A DNA stretch of 64,000 nt, taken from contig NZ_BMJE01000008.1 of NCBI RefSeq assembly GCF_014642915.1, positions 62,001 through 126,000 of the forward strand, given 5' to 3'. The translations under genes were made by a program, and so were the position numbers. The stretch comes from Flavobacterium suaedae. GTDB lineage: Bacteria; Bacteroidota; Bacteroidia; Flavobacteriales; Flavobacteriaceae. Positions 51,440 through 59,843 of the stretch are shown here, piece after piece. The first letter of the stretch is position 1. Each line of letters starts with the position of its first letter. The notes beneath the pieces are model-generated. The model did no database searches. It was given only the letters and a program-made list of their open reading frames with translations, and was not told the DNA's origin.

Positions 51440-52588
51440 ATGATGAAAAGAGTACTTTTTTTAATGGCCATGTTTGCCTGCACAACTATAACGTTTGCGC
51501 AGTTTGACAACATTGGAATGTTAGGAGGTTCTACCGCTACAGGGTGGGATTCAGACACAGACATGATGACTACCGACGGAGTAGTTTATACACTTAATGA
51601 TGTAGAGATTGTTGTGCCGGAAGAAGGTTCAGGAATTGATCCCGGCGTAAAATTCAGAAAGGATGATGCATGGACAGACAACTGGGGAGGAAACGGCTTT
51701 CCTTCAGGTACTGCATCACCGGGCGGGGCAAATATCCCTGCTGTTAATGGTACTTATGATGTAACTTTTAATTTAAGCACATTGCAGTATAGTTTTGTAG
51801 CTACAGGCTTTAGCGAAGTTAATATTGAGATAGATGCAGTACCTTTAGAAATGTTTACTACTGACGGGATTACTTATAGTGCGAATAATGTTGCGCTTGA
51901 TGCAGGTAATGTTGCTTTTTCGGTTGATGGTACTTCTTGGGGAAGTTCGGATTTCCCTTCAGGTACAGCAGTAGAAGGTCAGCAGATACCTGTTTTAGCA
52001 AACAGTTATAACATTACTTTCAATTTAGATACTAAAGCCTATAGTTTTGATTTTGTTACTATAAGTATGATAGGTGATGGTATTGTAGACTGGAATACAG
52101 ATGTTGATATGGCTACTACCGATGGTATAAATTATACCTACACACTTACCTCTGCAGGAGGAGATGGTAAATTCAGACTTAACCATGACTGGAACCCCGG
52201 GTGGGGTAGTACTGAGTTCCCTTCAGGTGTAGGTTCTACAGAGGGAGGAGCAACAAACATTCCTATTCCAGCAGGAACTTACAATGTAAGTTTTAACAGA
52301 GAAACAGGGGCTTATAACTTTGACGATGTAACTGCTGGCAGAGAAGGTTTTACTGTAAATAAGCTGTCTGTTTATCCAAACCCTTCAGCTACTGTTTGGA
52401 ATTTCGAAGCAGTAAACCAAAACATAAGCCAATTAGAAATAGTTGATATTACAGGTAAAACAGTATACAATACTGCTGTAAATGCGTCAGCTACTACTGT
52501 TGAAACAAGTAGTTTTGCTTCAGGGGTATACTTTGCAAGAGTTTATACAGGTGCTTCAGTACAAACGCTTAAAGTAGTTAAAAAGTAA
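51440..52588 (+). CDS. Triple SusE/F-like starch-binding protein with T9SS sorting domain
   Basis: A 382-residue secreted protein: signal peptide 1-20 (TFAQF, not a lipobox), three tandem modules (about 22-120, 125-204 and 207-296) each with the pattern TTDGI/V.Y, a W.S or W.P turn, FPSG, and a final strand Y(D/N)(V/I)(T/S)FN, then a type A T9SS C-terminal domain (about 303-382, VYPNPSATVW...GVYFARVYTG). The modules resemble SusE/SusF starch-binding domains. No catalytic domain exists. Its likely job is binding starch at the surface or in secreted form. Confidence 0.82.
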   Translation: MMKRVLFLMAMFACTTITFAQFDNIGMLGGSTATGWDSDTDMMTTDGVVYTLNDVEIVVPEEGSGIDPGVKFRKDDAWTDNWGGNGFPSGTASPGGANIPAVNGTYDVTFNLSTLQYSFVATGFSEVNIEIDAVPLEMFTTDGITYSANNVALDAGNVAFSVDGTSWGSSDFPSGTAVEGQQIPVLANSYNITFNLDTKAYSFDFVTISMIGDGIVDWNTDVDMATTDGINYTYTLTSAGGDGKFRLNHDWNPGWGSTEFPSGVGSTEGGATNIPIPAGTYNVSFNRETGAYNFDDVTAGREGFTVNKLSVYPNPSATVWNFEAVNQNISQLEIVDITGKTVYNTAVNASATTVETSSFASGVYFARVYTGASVQTLKVVKK

Positions 52589-52613
52589 AGAGTATACGTT
52601 TATATATCCTAAT

Positions 52614-52644
52614 AAAAGCCTAAGCGTATAGCTTGGGCTTTTTT
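52614..52644 (+). terminator. Intrinsic terminator at the end of the starch locus
   Basis: A 12-bp stem AAAAGCCTAAGC / GCTTGGGCTTTT (one G-U pair) around GTATA, followed by T's. Confidence 0.9.
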
Positions 52645-52678
52645 ACTTTTTTAAAAGTATCTTTACCAAAACTTTTAT

Positions 52679-53365
52679 ATGGCGGACATTTTAAAAATAG
52701 GGCATAGAGGAGCAAAAGGTCATGTTGCTGAAAATACACTGGCATCATTTGCAAAAGCACTTGAGATGGGAGTTGATGCAATAGAACTCGATGTGCATGT
52801 ATGCGCTACAGGGGAATTGGTAGTATTTCATGACTTTACTGTAGACCGTACTACAAACGGAACAGGAGAGGTGCATAAATTATCGCTGTCAGAACTTAAA
52901 GAGCTGGATGTTGAAGGAGAGCATAAAATAGCTACGCTGGAAGAAGTTTTAAAACCAATAGACAGTCAATGCTATGTAAATATAGAAATGAAAGGTAGGC
53001 ATACCGCAAAACCATTGGCAGCATTATTAAAAAAGTATGTAGATGAAGAAGGCTATAGCTATACTGATTTTATAGTTTCCAGTTTTCAGTATGAAGAACT
53101 TAAAATAATGAGTGAGCTAAACCCTGATGTACATTTAGGTATACTTACACAAGCAAGTGTAGCGCAGGCATGGGAGTGGGCAGAGGAGTTTTCTGCAAAA
53201 GCAATACACCCGCATTTTTCGCTATTAACTAAAGATAATATGAAGCGTGCCCACAATGCAGGGCTAAGAGTATATACCTGGACAGTTAACGAACCGGATG
53301 ATATAGCCCGTGTAAAAGATTATGGAGTAGATGGTATTATATCTGATTATCCTGAACGTTTATGA
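52679..53365 (+). CDS. Glycerophosphodiester phosphodiesterase
   Basis: A 228-residue GDPD-family enzyme: GHRGAKGHVAENTLASFAKA (catalytic His with Arg and Glu), AIELDVHVCATGELVVFHD (second His and metal Glu/Asp), and the closing WTVNEPDDI motif. It hydrolyses glycerophosphodiesters to glycerol-3-phosphate. No signal peptide is seen, so it is probably cytoplasmic. It overlaps the following flavoprotein gene by 4 bases (ATGA). Confidence 0.94.
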   Translation: MADILKIGHRGAKGHVAENTLASFAKALEMGVDAIELDVHVCATGELVVFHDFTVDRTTNGTGEVHKLSLSELKELDVEGEHKIATLEEVLKPIDSQCYVNIEMKGRHTAKPLAALLKKYVDEEGYSYTDFIVSSFQYEELKIMSELNPDVHLGILTQASVAQAWEWAEEFSAKAIHPHFSLLTKDNMKRAHNAGLRVYTWTVNEPDDIARVKDYGVDGIISDYPERL

Positions 53366-54588
53366 GTAAGAGTTTTGATGTAGTTATTGCAGGAGGCGGT
53401 GCAGCAGGTTTTTTTACGGCTATTAATATTGCTGAAATCAATCCGAATTTAAAAATAGCCATACTGGAACGTGGCAGCGAGGTGTTGAGTAAAGTCCGTA
53501 TTTCGGGTGGCGGGCGTTGTAACGTTACACACGCCTGTTTTATCCCGAATGATTTAGTGAAGTTCTATCCGCGTGGCGAAAAAGAATTGCGTGGACCATT
53601 TAACCGTTTTTGCAGTGGCGATACTATAGAGTGGTTCGAAAGGCACGGAGTAGAACTAAAAATAGAAGAAGACGGGCGTATGTTTCCTGTAACCGATAGT
53701 TCGCAAACCATTATTGATTGTTTTTTAAAAGCTACAGAGAAATTAAAGATAGAAGTAATTACAGGCGAAAGCATACAGTCTGTATTCAAAGCAGATGATT
53801 ATTGGAAAGTAGAAACCAAAAAGGAACATTACTATTGTACTGATTTGGTAATGGCAACAGGCAGTAATCCTAAAATCTGGGAACTGCTTAAAGGTGTAGG
53901 ACATACTATTGTGCCGCCTTTACCGTCACTTTTTACCTTCAATATAAAAGATAAAAGAATTAAAGGGTTAATGGGGCTTTCTGCCTTAGCTTCGGTAAAA
54001 GTAAAAGGTATGAAGTTGGAGGCATCAGGACCATTATTAATAACGCATTGGGGGATGAGTGGTCCCGGAATATTGCGCCTTTCAGCATGGGGAGCAAGAG
54101 AACTCGCTGAAAAAAACTATCAATTTGTTTTACAAGTTAACTGGTTGAATGATGTTGATTATGAGGACTGCTTAGAACAGTTAAAAGATATAAAGCAGGA
54201 ACAGGCTAAGAAATTAGCAGGGAAAAAATCACCGTTTGATTTACCTAACCGACTTTGGGAGAGCCTTGTTACAGCAGCAAATATAACAGATGATTTACGC
54301 TGGGCAGATATTTCAGGCAAGCAACTGCAAGCATTAGCAAGTCAGCTTACGAAAGGAGAATTTCAGGTAAATGGTAAAAGTACTTTTAAAGAAGAGTTTG
54401 TTACTGCCGGTGGTGTAGAGTTAAAAGAGGTTAACTTTAAAACAATGGAAAGCAAACTCGTAGAAAACCTATACTTTGCAGGTGAAATTTTAGATATAGA
54501 TGCCATTACAGGTGGCTTTAATTTTCAAAATGCATGGACATGCGGATTCATTGCAGCACAATCTATTACAGAAAAAAATAATGCATAA
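53362..54588 (+). CDS. BaiN/HI0933-type FAD-dependent oxidoreductase
   Basis: A 408-residue flavoprotein of the HI0933/BaiN family: dinucleotide fold IAGGGAAGFFTAINIAE (about 9-25), the family signature KVRISGGGRCNVTH (about 44-57) and the C-terminal second FAD contact YFAGEILDIDAITGGFNFQ (about 372-390). The physiological substrate is unknown in most bacteria. The ATG overlaps the end of the GDPD gene by 4 bases, so the two form an operon. Confidence 0.92.
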   Translation: MSKSFDVVIAGGGAAGFFTAINIAEINPNLKIAILERGSEVLSKVRISGGGRCNVTHACFIPNDLVKFYPRGEKELRGPFNRFCSGDTIEWFERHGVELKIEEDGRMFPVTDSSQTIIDCFLKATEKLKIEVITGESIQSVFKADDYWKVETKKEHYYCTDLVMATGSNPKIWELLKGVGHTIVPPLPSLFTFNIKDKRIKGLMGLSALASVKVKGMKLEASGPLLITHWGMSGPGILRLSAWGARELAEKNYQFVLQVNWLNDVDYEDCLEQLKDIKQEQAKKLAGKKSPFDLPNRLWESLVTAANITDDLRWADISGKQLQALASQLTKGEFQVNGKSTFKEEFVTAGGVELKEVNFKTMESKLVENLYFAGEILDIDAITGGFNFQNAWTCGFIAAQSITEKNNA

Positions 54589-54649
54589 TACGCAACTTTT
54601 TTACTAATAGTGTATCTCATTATAAAACACTTAATTAAAAAATTGTATT

Positions 54650-55231
54650 ATGAAAAATTTTATCTTATCACTTGGGCTGGTAGCCCTTTTAGCATCATGC
54701 TCGTCAGACGATTCAAACCCTGTACAGGAAACACCTACTGCTAATAAAGTAGTAATGCTTAAAGTAGATTTAGAAACAAATGTTTTTGAAGGAGGAAAAG
54801 AACTTACTTTTCCTGAAGCAAATAGTTTTACTATCAGTACCATTTATAATGAGCCGGGCGACTTTGGAGATATTACATTAAAATACGAAGAAGTTAATGA
54901 AACTATTTTTGCAGGTGATATAGTTTGGATGGGATTAGGAGAAATGACCTACCCTGAAACACTTAATACAGCAGATGATTTTCTATCTGTTGATGAAACA
55001 GTTGCGTTTCCTATGGAAGATAATTTTCAAATTATAGAATATAGTGAATATAATTACTACCCTGAATCGATAGACTATTCTGCAATATGGGGTGCTATTG
55101 ATAATCTTCAAATAGTACAAGAATACCGTGATAGCAACCCGGATTCAAAAATTAACCTGTTTTTATATACACCAAGTGTGGGTGTAGGGAACCCTGCCGA
55201 ATGGGACTGGTATGTAATATTAAAGAATTAA
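54650..55231 (+). CDS. Lipoprotein, function unknown
   Basis: A 193-residue lipoprotein (lipobox Cys17, LLASC) followed by SSDDSN, an acidic segment compatible with surface display. The mature part is rich in acidic and aromatic residues (EYSEYNYYPESIDY) and lacks known motifs. It stands alone between the BaiN-like gene and a terminator. Confidence 0.65.
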   Translation: MKNFILSLGLVALLASCSSDDSNPVQETPTANKVVMLKVDLETNVFEGGKELTFPEANSFTISTIYNEPGDFGDITLKYEEVNETIFAGDIVWMGLGEMTYPETLNTADDFLSVDETVAFPMEDNFQIIEYSEYNYYPESIDYSAIWGAIDNLQIVQEYRDSNPDSKINLFLYTPSVGVGNPAEWDWYVILKN

Positions 55232-55252
55232 TAATAGCATTTATAGCTTATT

Positions 55253-55279
55253 AAAGTCCCTGATAAAGGGACTTTTTTT
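55253..55279 (+). terminator. Intrinsic terminator
   Basis: Stem AAAGTCCC / GGGACTTT with a TGATAAA loop and a run of seven T's, 21 bases after the lipoprotein stop. Confidence 0.9.
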
Positions 55280-55403
55280 GTTGGTGGGGTAAAGTATTTA
55301 AAAAGTAAACTGTTATAATGTTAAAAATTCAAGGCAATAAAAACTTTAACACAACTGTTTTTAAAGTATTGCATCTACATAATACTAAACAATTAAACTT
55401 GCT

Positions 55404-55496
55404 ATGAAAAAGTTTTTACTGCTATTTTTATACTGGGCTTATTTAGATTGTAAACGACTTGCATTAACAATACGAAAAATAAGCCATAAAGAATAA
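55404..55496 (+). CDS. Possible 30-residue small protein
   Basis: An ATG-initiated frame of 30 residues: basic start MKKF, a hydrophobic stretch (LLLFLYWAYLD, about 5-15) and a basic C-terminal half (CKRLALTIRKISHKE). This is the make-up of a small membrane-anchored peptide. It lies in an otherwise gene-free gap just before the convergent tspO gene. No clear promoter or homologue is recognised, so it may be chance. Confidence 0.3.
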   Translation: MKKFLLLFLYWAYLDCKRLALTIRKISHKE

Positions 55497-55501
55497 TTTA
55501 T

Positions 55502-55978
55502 TTATCTGTTTAACCACCATATTGATATGTTGAGTATCATAGCAAACGATACCCAAAGCAGATAAGGCACAAACAAGTAACCGGCTACTTTATTAACTTT
55601 TATAAAGGTTGTAAGCGTTAAGTAAATACTTATCCATAAAATAACAATCTCTATTAATGCCAATAATGGGTTTTGCATTCCGAAAAACAGGTAGGACCAT
55701 AATGAGTTCAACCCAAGTTGAACTATAAATAATAAGAGCCCTTTTTTAGCCAATTTAGGGTGTGCATTTATTTTGTTCCATACTAACCCTGCGGCTACTC
55801 CCATAGCAATGTAAAGCGCTGTCCAAACAGGAGCAAACACCCAGTTTGGCGGATTAAAAAACGGTTTTTGTATAGTAGTGTACCAAGTGGTTACGCTTTC
55901 TTGTGTTACTTTACTGCTAATATAACCTACACCAAGGCATATCAGTACCATTACTACTATTCTCCAAGCTTTTTGCAT
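55502..55978 (-). CDS. tspO: TspO/MBR family membrane protein
   Basis: A 158-residue protein with five hydrophobic helices, matching the TspO/peripheral benzodiazepine receptor family: WYTTIQKPFFNPPNWVFAPV (about 32-51), WTALYIAMGVAAGLVW, the LNSLWSYLFFGMQNP core and a Trp-rich end (NISIWWLNR). TspO binds porphyrins or related ligands and modulates stress and tetrapyrrole handling. It is convergent with the small open frame and divergent from mvaD. Confidence 0.92.
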   Translation of the reverse strand: MQKAWRIVVMVLICLGVGYISSKVTQESVTTWYTTIQKPFFNPPNWVFAPVWTALYIAMGVAAGLVWNKINAHPKLAKKGLLLFIVQLGLNSLWSYLFFGMQNPLLALIEIVILWISIYLTLTTFIKVNKVAGYLFVPYLLWVSFAMILNISIWWLNR

Positions 55979-56025
55979 ATACTGCTGTTTTTATCAAAAA
56001 TACTAAACAAGTTACAGCAAAAAGC

Positions 56026-56033
56026 TATCTTTG
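56026..56033 (+). promoter_or_regulatory. -7 promoter box of mvaD
   Basis: TATCTTTG, an exact TAnnTTTG match, 17 bases before the mvaD ATG, giving a very short leader. No -33 TTG at 19 bases. Confidence 0.55.
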
Positions 56034-56049
56034 CATAAATTTTTAAGAT

Positions 56050-57132
56050 ATGCTTTCCGAAAAGGATTTTATCCCTTCAGGGTATACCCATAGTGCTGAT
56101 AAAGCAAATTTTAAGTGGAGTGCTCCCAGTAATATTGCCTTAGTAAAATATTGGGGTAAAAAAGACAATCAAATACCGGCTAACCCTTCTGTAAGTTTTA
56201 CTTTGAATAATTGTAAAACTATTACAGAACTATCTTTTGAAAAAAGAGATAATAATTCAGGTTTTTCTTTTGATTTATTGTTTGAAGGGCAACCAAAGGA
56301 AAGTTTTCGTCCTAAAATTGAAAAGTTTTTTGAGAGAGTAGGGGCTTATCTGCCTTTTTTAAAAAACTATCACTTTACTATAGATACCCAAAACACTTTT
56401 CCGCATAGTTCCGGTATAGCTTCATCTGCTTCGGGTATGGCAGCATTAGCTATGAACTTAATGAGTTTGGAGCAATTACTTAACCCCGATATGACTGATG
56501 ATTATTTCTATAAAAAAGCATCTTTCCTGGCAAGGTTAGGTAGTGGCAGTGCATGCAGAAGTGTAAAAGGTAATGTAGTAGAGTGGGGAGCGCATAACGA
56601 TTTCTTGGAAAGTTCAAATCTGTATGGTATAGCATTTCCGTATGTAATACATGATAACTTTAAAAACTATCAAGACACTATTCTGTTGGTTGATAAAGGC
56701 GAGAAACAAGTTTCCAGTACGGTAGGGCATGGTCTTATGCATGGTCATCCGTTTGCTGAGCAGCGTTTCACTCAGGCACATGACAATCTTTCGGCTATAA
56801 AATCAGCATTAGAAAGCGGTAATATTGAAAAGTTTATTGCAATAACAGAAAGTGAAGCTTTAACCCTGCATGCTATGATGATGACTTCATCGCCATATTT
56901 TATATTAATGAAGCCTAACACACTGGAAATTATTAACAGAATATTGGCGTTTAGGCAGGAAACAAAAGCACCTGTTTGCTTTACACTTGATGCAGGAGCT
57001 AATGTGCATGTATTATATCCTGAGAGTGTAAAAGAAAAAGTTTTGGAATTTATTAAGAATGAATTAGTTGCATTATGCCAAAACAGTCAGTACATTTGTG
57101 ACAGTATTGGTAATGGTGCCGAAAAATATTAA
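56050..57132 (+). CDS. mvaD: Diphosphomevalonate decarboxylase
   Basis: A 360-residue GHMP-family enzyme: SNIALVKYWGKKDNQIPANP near the N-terminus (about 26-45), the ATP-binding loop FPHSSGIASSASGMAALAM (about 116-134) and TLDAGANVHVLYP near the C-terminus with the catalytic Asp. It makes isopentenyl diphosphate in the last step of the mevalonate pathway. It is followed 48 bases later by a mevalonate-kinase-like gene, a pairing found in Flavobacteria. Confidence 0.95.
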   Translation: MLSEKDFIPSGYTHSADKANFKWSAPSNIALVKYWGKKDNQIPANPSVSFTLNNCKTITELSFEKRDNNSGFSFDLLFEGQPKESFRPKIEKFFERVGAYLPFLKNYHFTIDTQNTFPHSSGIASSASGMAALAMNLMSLEQLLNPDMTDDYFYKKASFLARLGSGSACRSVKGNVVEWGAHNDFLESSNLYGIAFPYVIHDNFKNYQDTILLVDKGEKQVSSTVGHGLMHGHPFAEQRFTQAHDNLSAIKSALESGNIEKFIAITESEALTLHAMMMTSSPYFILMKPNTLEIINRILAFRQETKAPVCFTLDAGANVHVLYPESVKEKVLEFIKNELVALCQNSQYICDSIGNGAEKY

Positions 57133-57180
57133 ATTTTAAGGTTTATTGTTTTTTGATTACCTTTAATAAAAATTACCTCG

Positions 57181-58119
57181 ATGAAAGGACCTTTGTTTTA
57201 CTCTAAAATATTACTCTTCGGAGAGTATGGAATTATTAAAGATTCCAAAGGGTTATCTATTCCCTATAACTTTTATAACGGGGCTTTAAAGAGAGATGAA
57301 AATACAACCGAGCAGGCAGTTAAATCAAACGAAAGTTTAAAGCGTTTTGCAGCATATCTTGAAGAGTTACAGCAAAACCAACCTGACTTAGTTACGTTTG
57401 ATATTGATGCTTTAAAGCAACACGTTGAGGAAGGGATGTATTTTGATTCTACCATTCCGCAGGGGTATGGAGTAGGTAGTAGCGGTGCGCTTGTAGCAGC
57501 AATATACGACCGCTATGCCCACAATAAAATAACGGTTCTTGAAAATTTAACCAGAGAGAAATTAATACAGCTTAAAGAAATATTTGGGCAAATGGAAGCC
57601 TTTTTCCATGGTAAAAGCTCAGGGCTTGATCCACTGAATAGCTATTTAAGTATTCCTATACTTATAAACTCTAAAGATAATATTGAAGCAGCAGGTATAC
57701 CCAGCCAGATAACAGATGGTAAAGGAGCTGTGTTTTTATTAGATTCGGGGATAGTAGGCGAAACTGCACCAATGGTTTCTATATTTATGGAAAACCTGAA
57801 AGAACAAGGCTTTAGAGATATGCTTAAAAAACAATTTGTTAAGTATACTGATGCTTGTGTGGAGAACTTTTTACATGGTGACTTTAAGTCGCTTTTCTCT
57901 AATACCAAAAAGCTGTCTAAAGTAGTATTAAACAACTTTAAGCCGATGATACCGGAGCAATTTCATGAGCTATGGCAAAAAGGAATTGAAACTAATGACT
58001 ACTATTTAAAACTATGTGGTTCCGGTGGCGGCGGTTATATACTTGGTTTTACCGAAGACCTTGAAAAAGCCAAAAAAGCCCTTGACGGACATAAACTGGA
58101 AGTAGTGTATCAGTTTTAA
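57181..58119 (+). CDS. Mevalonate kinase-like GHMP kinase
   Basis: A 312-residue GHMP kinase: KILLFGEYGIIKDSKGLSIP at the N-terminus, the ATP loop IPQGYGVGSSGALVAAIYD (about 96-114), GKSSGLDPLNSYLSIPI (substrate Asp) and the C-terminal KLCGSGGGGYILGF. It most likely phosphorylates mevalonate, given mvaD beside it. The sequence is short and divergent from classic mevalonate kinases, so phosphomevalonate is an alternative. The stop codon abuts the stop of the GH1 gene on the opposite strand. Confidence 0.85.
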   Translation: MKGPLFYSKILLFGEYGIIKDSKGLSIPYNFYNGALKRDENTTEQAVKSNESLKRFAAYLEELQQNQPDLVTFDIDALKQHVEEGMYFDSTIPQGYGVGSSGALVAAIYDRYAHNKITVLENLTREKLIQLKEIFGQMEAFFHGKSSGLDPLNSYLSIPILINSKDNIEAAGIPSQITDGKGAVFLLDSGIVGETAPMVSIFMENLKEQGFRDMLKKQFVKYTDACVENFLHGDFKSLFSNTKKLSKVVLNNFKPMIPEQFHELWQKGIETNDYYLKLCGSGGGGYILGFTEDLEKAKKALDGHKLEVVYQF

Positions 58120-59487
58120 TTAGCTTTTATTTTTATCACTTAAAAAATCACGGTACCAATACCCTGAGTTTTTTACGGTACGCTTTTGTGTATCGAAATC
58201 TATATGTACTAACCCAAAGCGGGCATGGTAACCTTCTGCCCATTCAAAGTTATCGGTAAAAGTCCATATAAAGTAACCATCTATTTTTAGTCCTTTTTTA
58301 TGCGCTTTCATTACTTGAGCAATATGCTCCTGTATGTATTTAGTACGTTTAGTGTCATTTACTGTTCCGTTAATTACTTTGTCAGGAAAAGCAGCACCGT
58401 TTTCGGTTACAATTATCTTTTTTATTTGCGGATAAGCATTAAACTTTTTTAGCATATGGTAAAGGGATGGCGGGTGTATCTCCCAACCCATTTCGGTAGT
58501 AGGTAAACCACGCTTTTCTGCACTTACAAGTTTTGCTCCTATATAGGGTGTAAAAAATGATGATTTTATTACTTCGCGTGTATAACATTGTATCCCTATA
58601 AAGTCGAAATCAAACTGCGTTGCCTTTTCATCTTCGGGCAGCATATATTTTTTTAACTTCCGTAATACTTTAAGGCTTTTCATGGGGTAGCCTAAACCCA
58701 GTAAAGGCTCTACAAAAGCCCTGTTTAAAAGTGTGTCTATACGTTTTGCAGCGGCTATATCTTTCTTTTTTGCAGAAGCAGGCTCTATATTAGTACACGA
58801 TAGAGTAGTACCTATATTGGCATTGGGCAAATGCTCTCTCAATATTCGCCCTCCCGTTGCTGTAGCTAAAGTTGCATGGTGCACCGCTTTTAAAAAATTG
58901 CTGAGACCTTTTTTACCCGGGGCATGTATGCCTAAAAAATAGCCCGCACCTGTAAATACTGAAGGCTCATTCATTACCATCCAGTTTTTTACACGGTCAC
59001 CAAATTGTTTAGCACATATTGCCGTAAATTCACTAAACCAGTGTATAACCTCTCTATTAGTCCATCCTCCTTTGTCTTCAAGTGCTTGAGGTAAATCCCA
59101 ATGGTATAGCGTAACCCAAGGTTCTATATTATTTTCAAGCAGATGATCTATAACATTATTATAGTAGTCTATGCCTTTTTGATTAACCTCTCCTGTTCCG
59201 TTTGGTAGTATACGTGTCCAGCTTATAGAAAAGCGAAAGTTAGGTATGTTTAATTCTTTAAGTAAATCAATGTCTTTTTTGTAGGAGTTATAAAAATCGC
59301 AAGCTATTTCAGCACTATGGTTGCTTTTTACTCTGCCTTTTTTCGCGGTAAAAGTATCCCATATAGAAGCACCTTTACCATGTGCATTACAAGCACCTTC
59401 GGTTTGAAATGCTGCCGTAGCAACACCCCATTTAAAATCGTCTCCAAAATGTGATTGATGTAAATCGGAGGGTTTGTTATATTTCAT
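58120..59487 (-). CDS. GH1 beta-glucosidase
   Basis: A 455-residue GH1 enzyme: FKWGVATAAFQTEGA at the N-terminus, FSISWTRILPNG, the acid/base Glu174 in MVMNEPSVF and the nucleophile Glu362 in VTENGAAF, then WTFTDNFEWAEGY near the C-terminus. No signal peptide, so cytoplasmic. Substrate is a beta-glucoside or related disaccharide. It sits, in the opposite direction, between the mevalonate genes and the UbiA-type prenyltransferase. Confidence 0.96.
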   Translation of the reverse strand: MKYNKPSDLHQSHFGDDFKWGVATAAFQTEGACNAHGKGASIWDTFTAKKGRVKSNHSAEIACDFYNSYKKDIDLLKELNIPNFRFSISWTRILPNGTGEVNQKGIDYYNNVIDHLLENNIEPWVTLYHWDLPQALEDKGGWTNREVIHWFSEFTAICAKQFGDRVKNWMVMNEPSVFTGAGYFLGIHAPGKKGLSNFLKAVHHATLATATGGRILREHLPNANIGTTLSCTNIEPASAKKKDIAAAKRIDTLLNRAFVEPLLGLGYPMKSLKVLRKLKKYMLPEDEKATQFDFDFIGIQCYTREVIKSSFFTPYIGAKLVSAEKRGLPTTEMGWEIHPPSLYHMLKKFNAYPQIKKIIVTENGAAFPDKVINGTVNDTKRTKYIQEHIAQVMKAHKKGLKIDGYFIWTFTDNFEWAEGYHARFGLVHIDFDTQKRTVKNSGYWYRDFLSDKNKS

Positions 59488-59843
59488 ACTGCGCAGAGCT
59501 ATACAGTGCGACAGTTATTAATGATGGAAGAATGATTGCATTGCCCTAAGGAAAAGCCATTCTCTCAATCGGAAGAAATTGAATATTTTTAGGCTGAAGA
59601 TTTTCATAACTAACTGTTTGATAACAAAAAACGGCTATTAATATTACTATAAATGCTTTTTGCTGTTATCAAATTATTAATGTTTTGCCACAATACTAAA
59701 ATAAATTATACTGAAAAGTGTTTACTGTTCGTTTATTATTAAACAAGAAAGAGTGTGTTAAATGTGAGAATTTTAAGCGGTATAGTTTTATATATTTACA
59801 CTATTAAATAACCATAACACAAGTAACCCGAAAATATAGCTTT
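59488..59843. other. 356-base intergenic region with a large imperfect inverted repeat
   Basis: No gene is visible. It holds the divergent upstream regions of the GH1 gene (minus) and the prenyltransferase gene (plus). TTTGATAACA (59617-59626) and its exact complement TGTTATCAAA (59664-59673) form 10-base arms spaced 37 bases apart, with partly matching A/T runs inside. I can place no promoter boxes with confidence. Confidence 0.6.
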
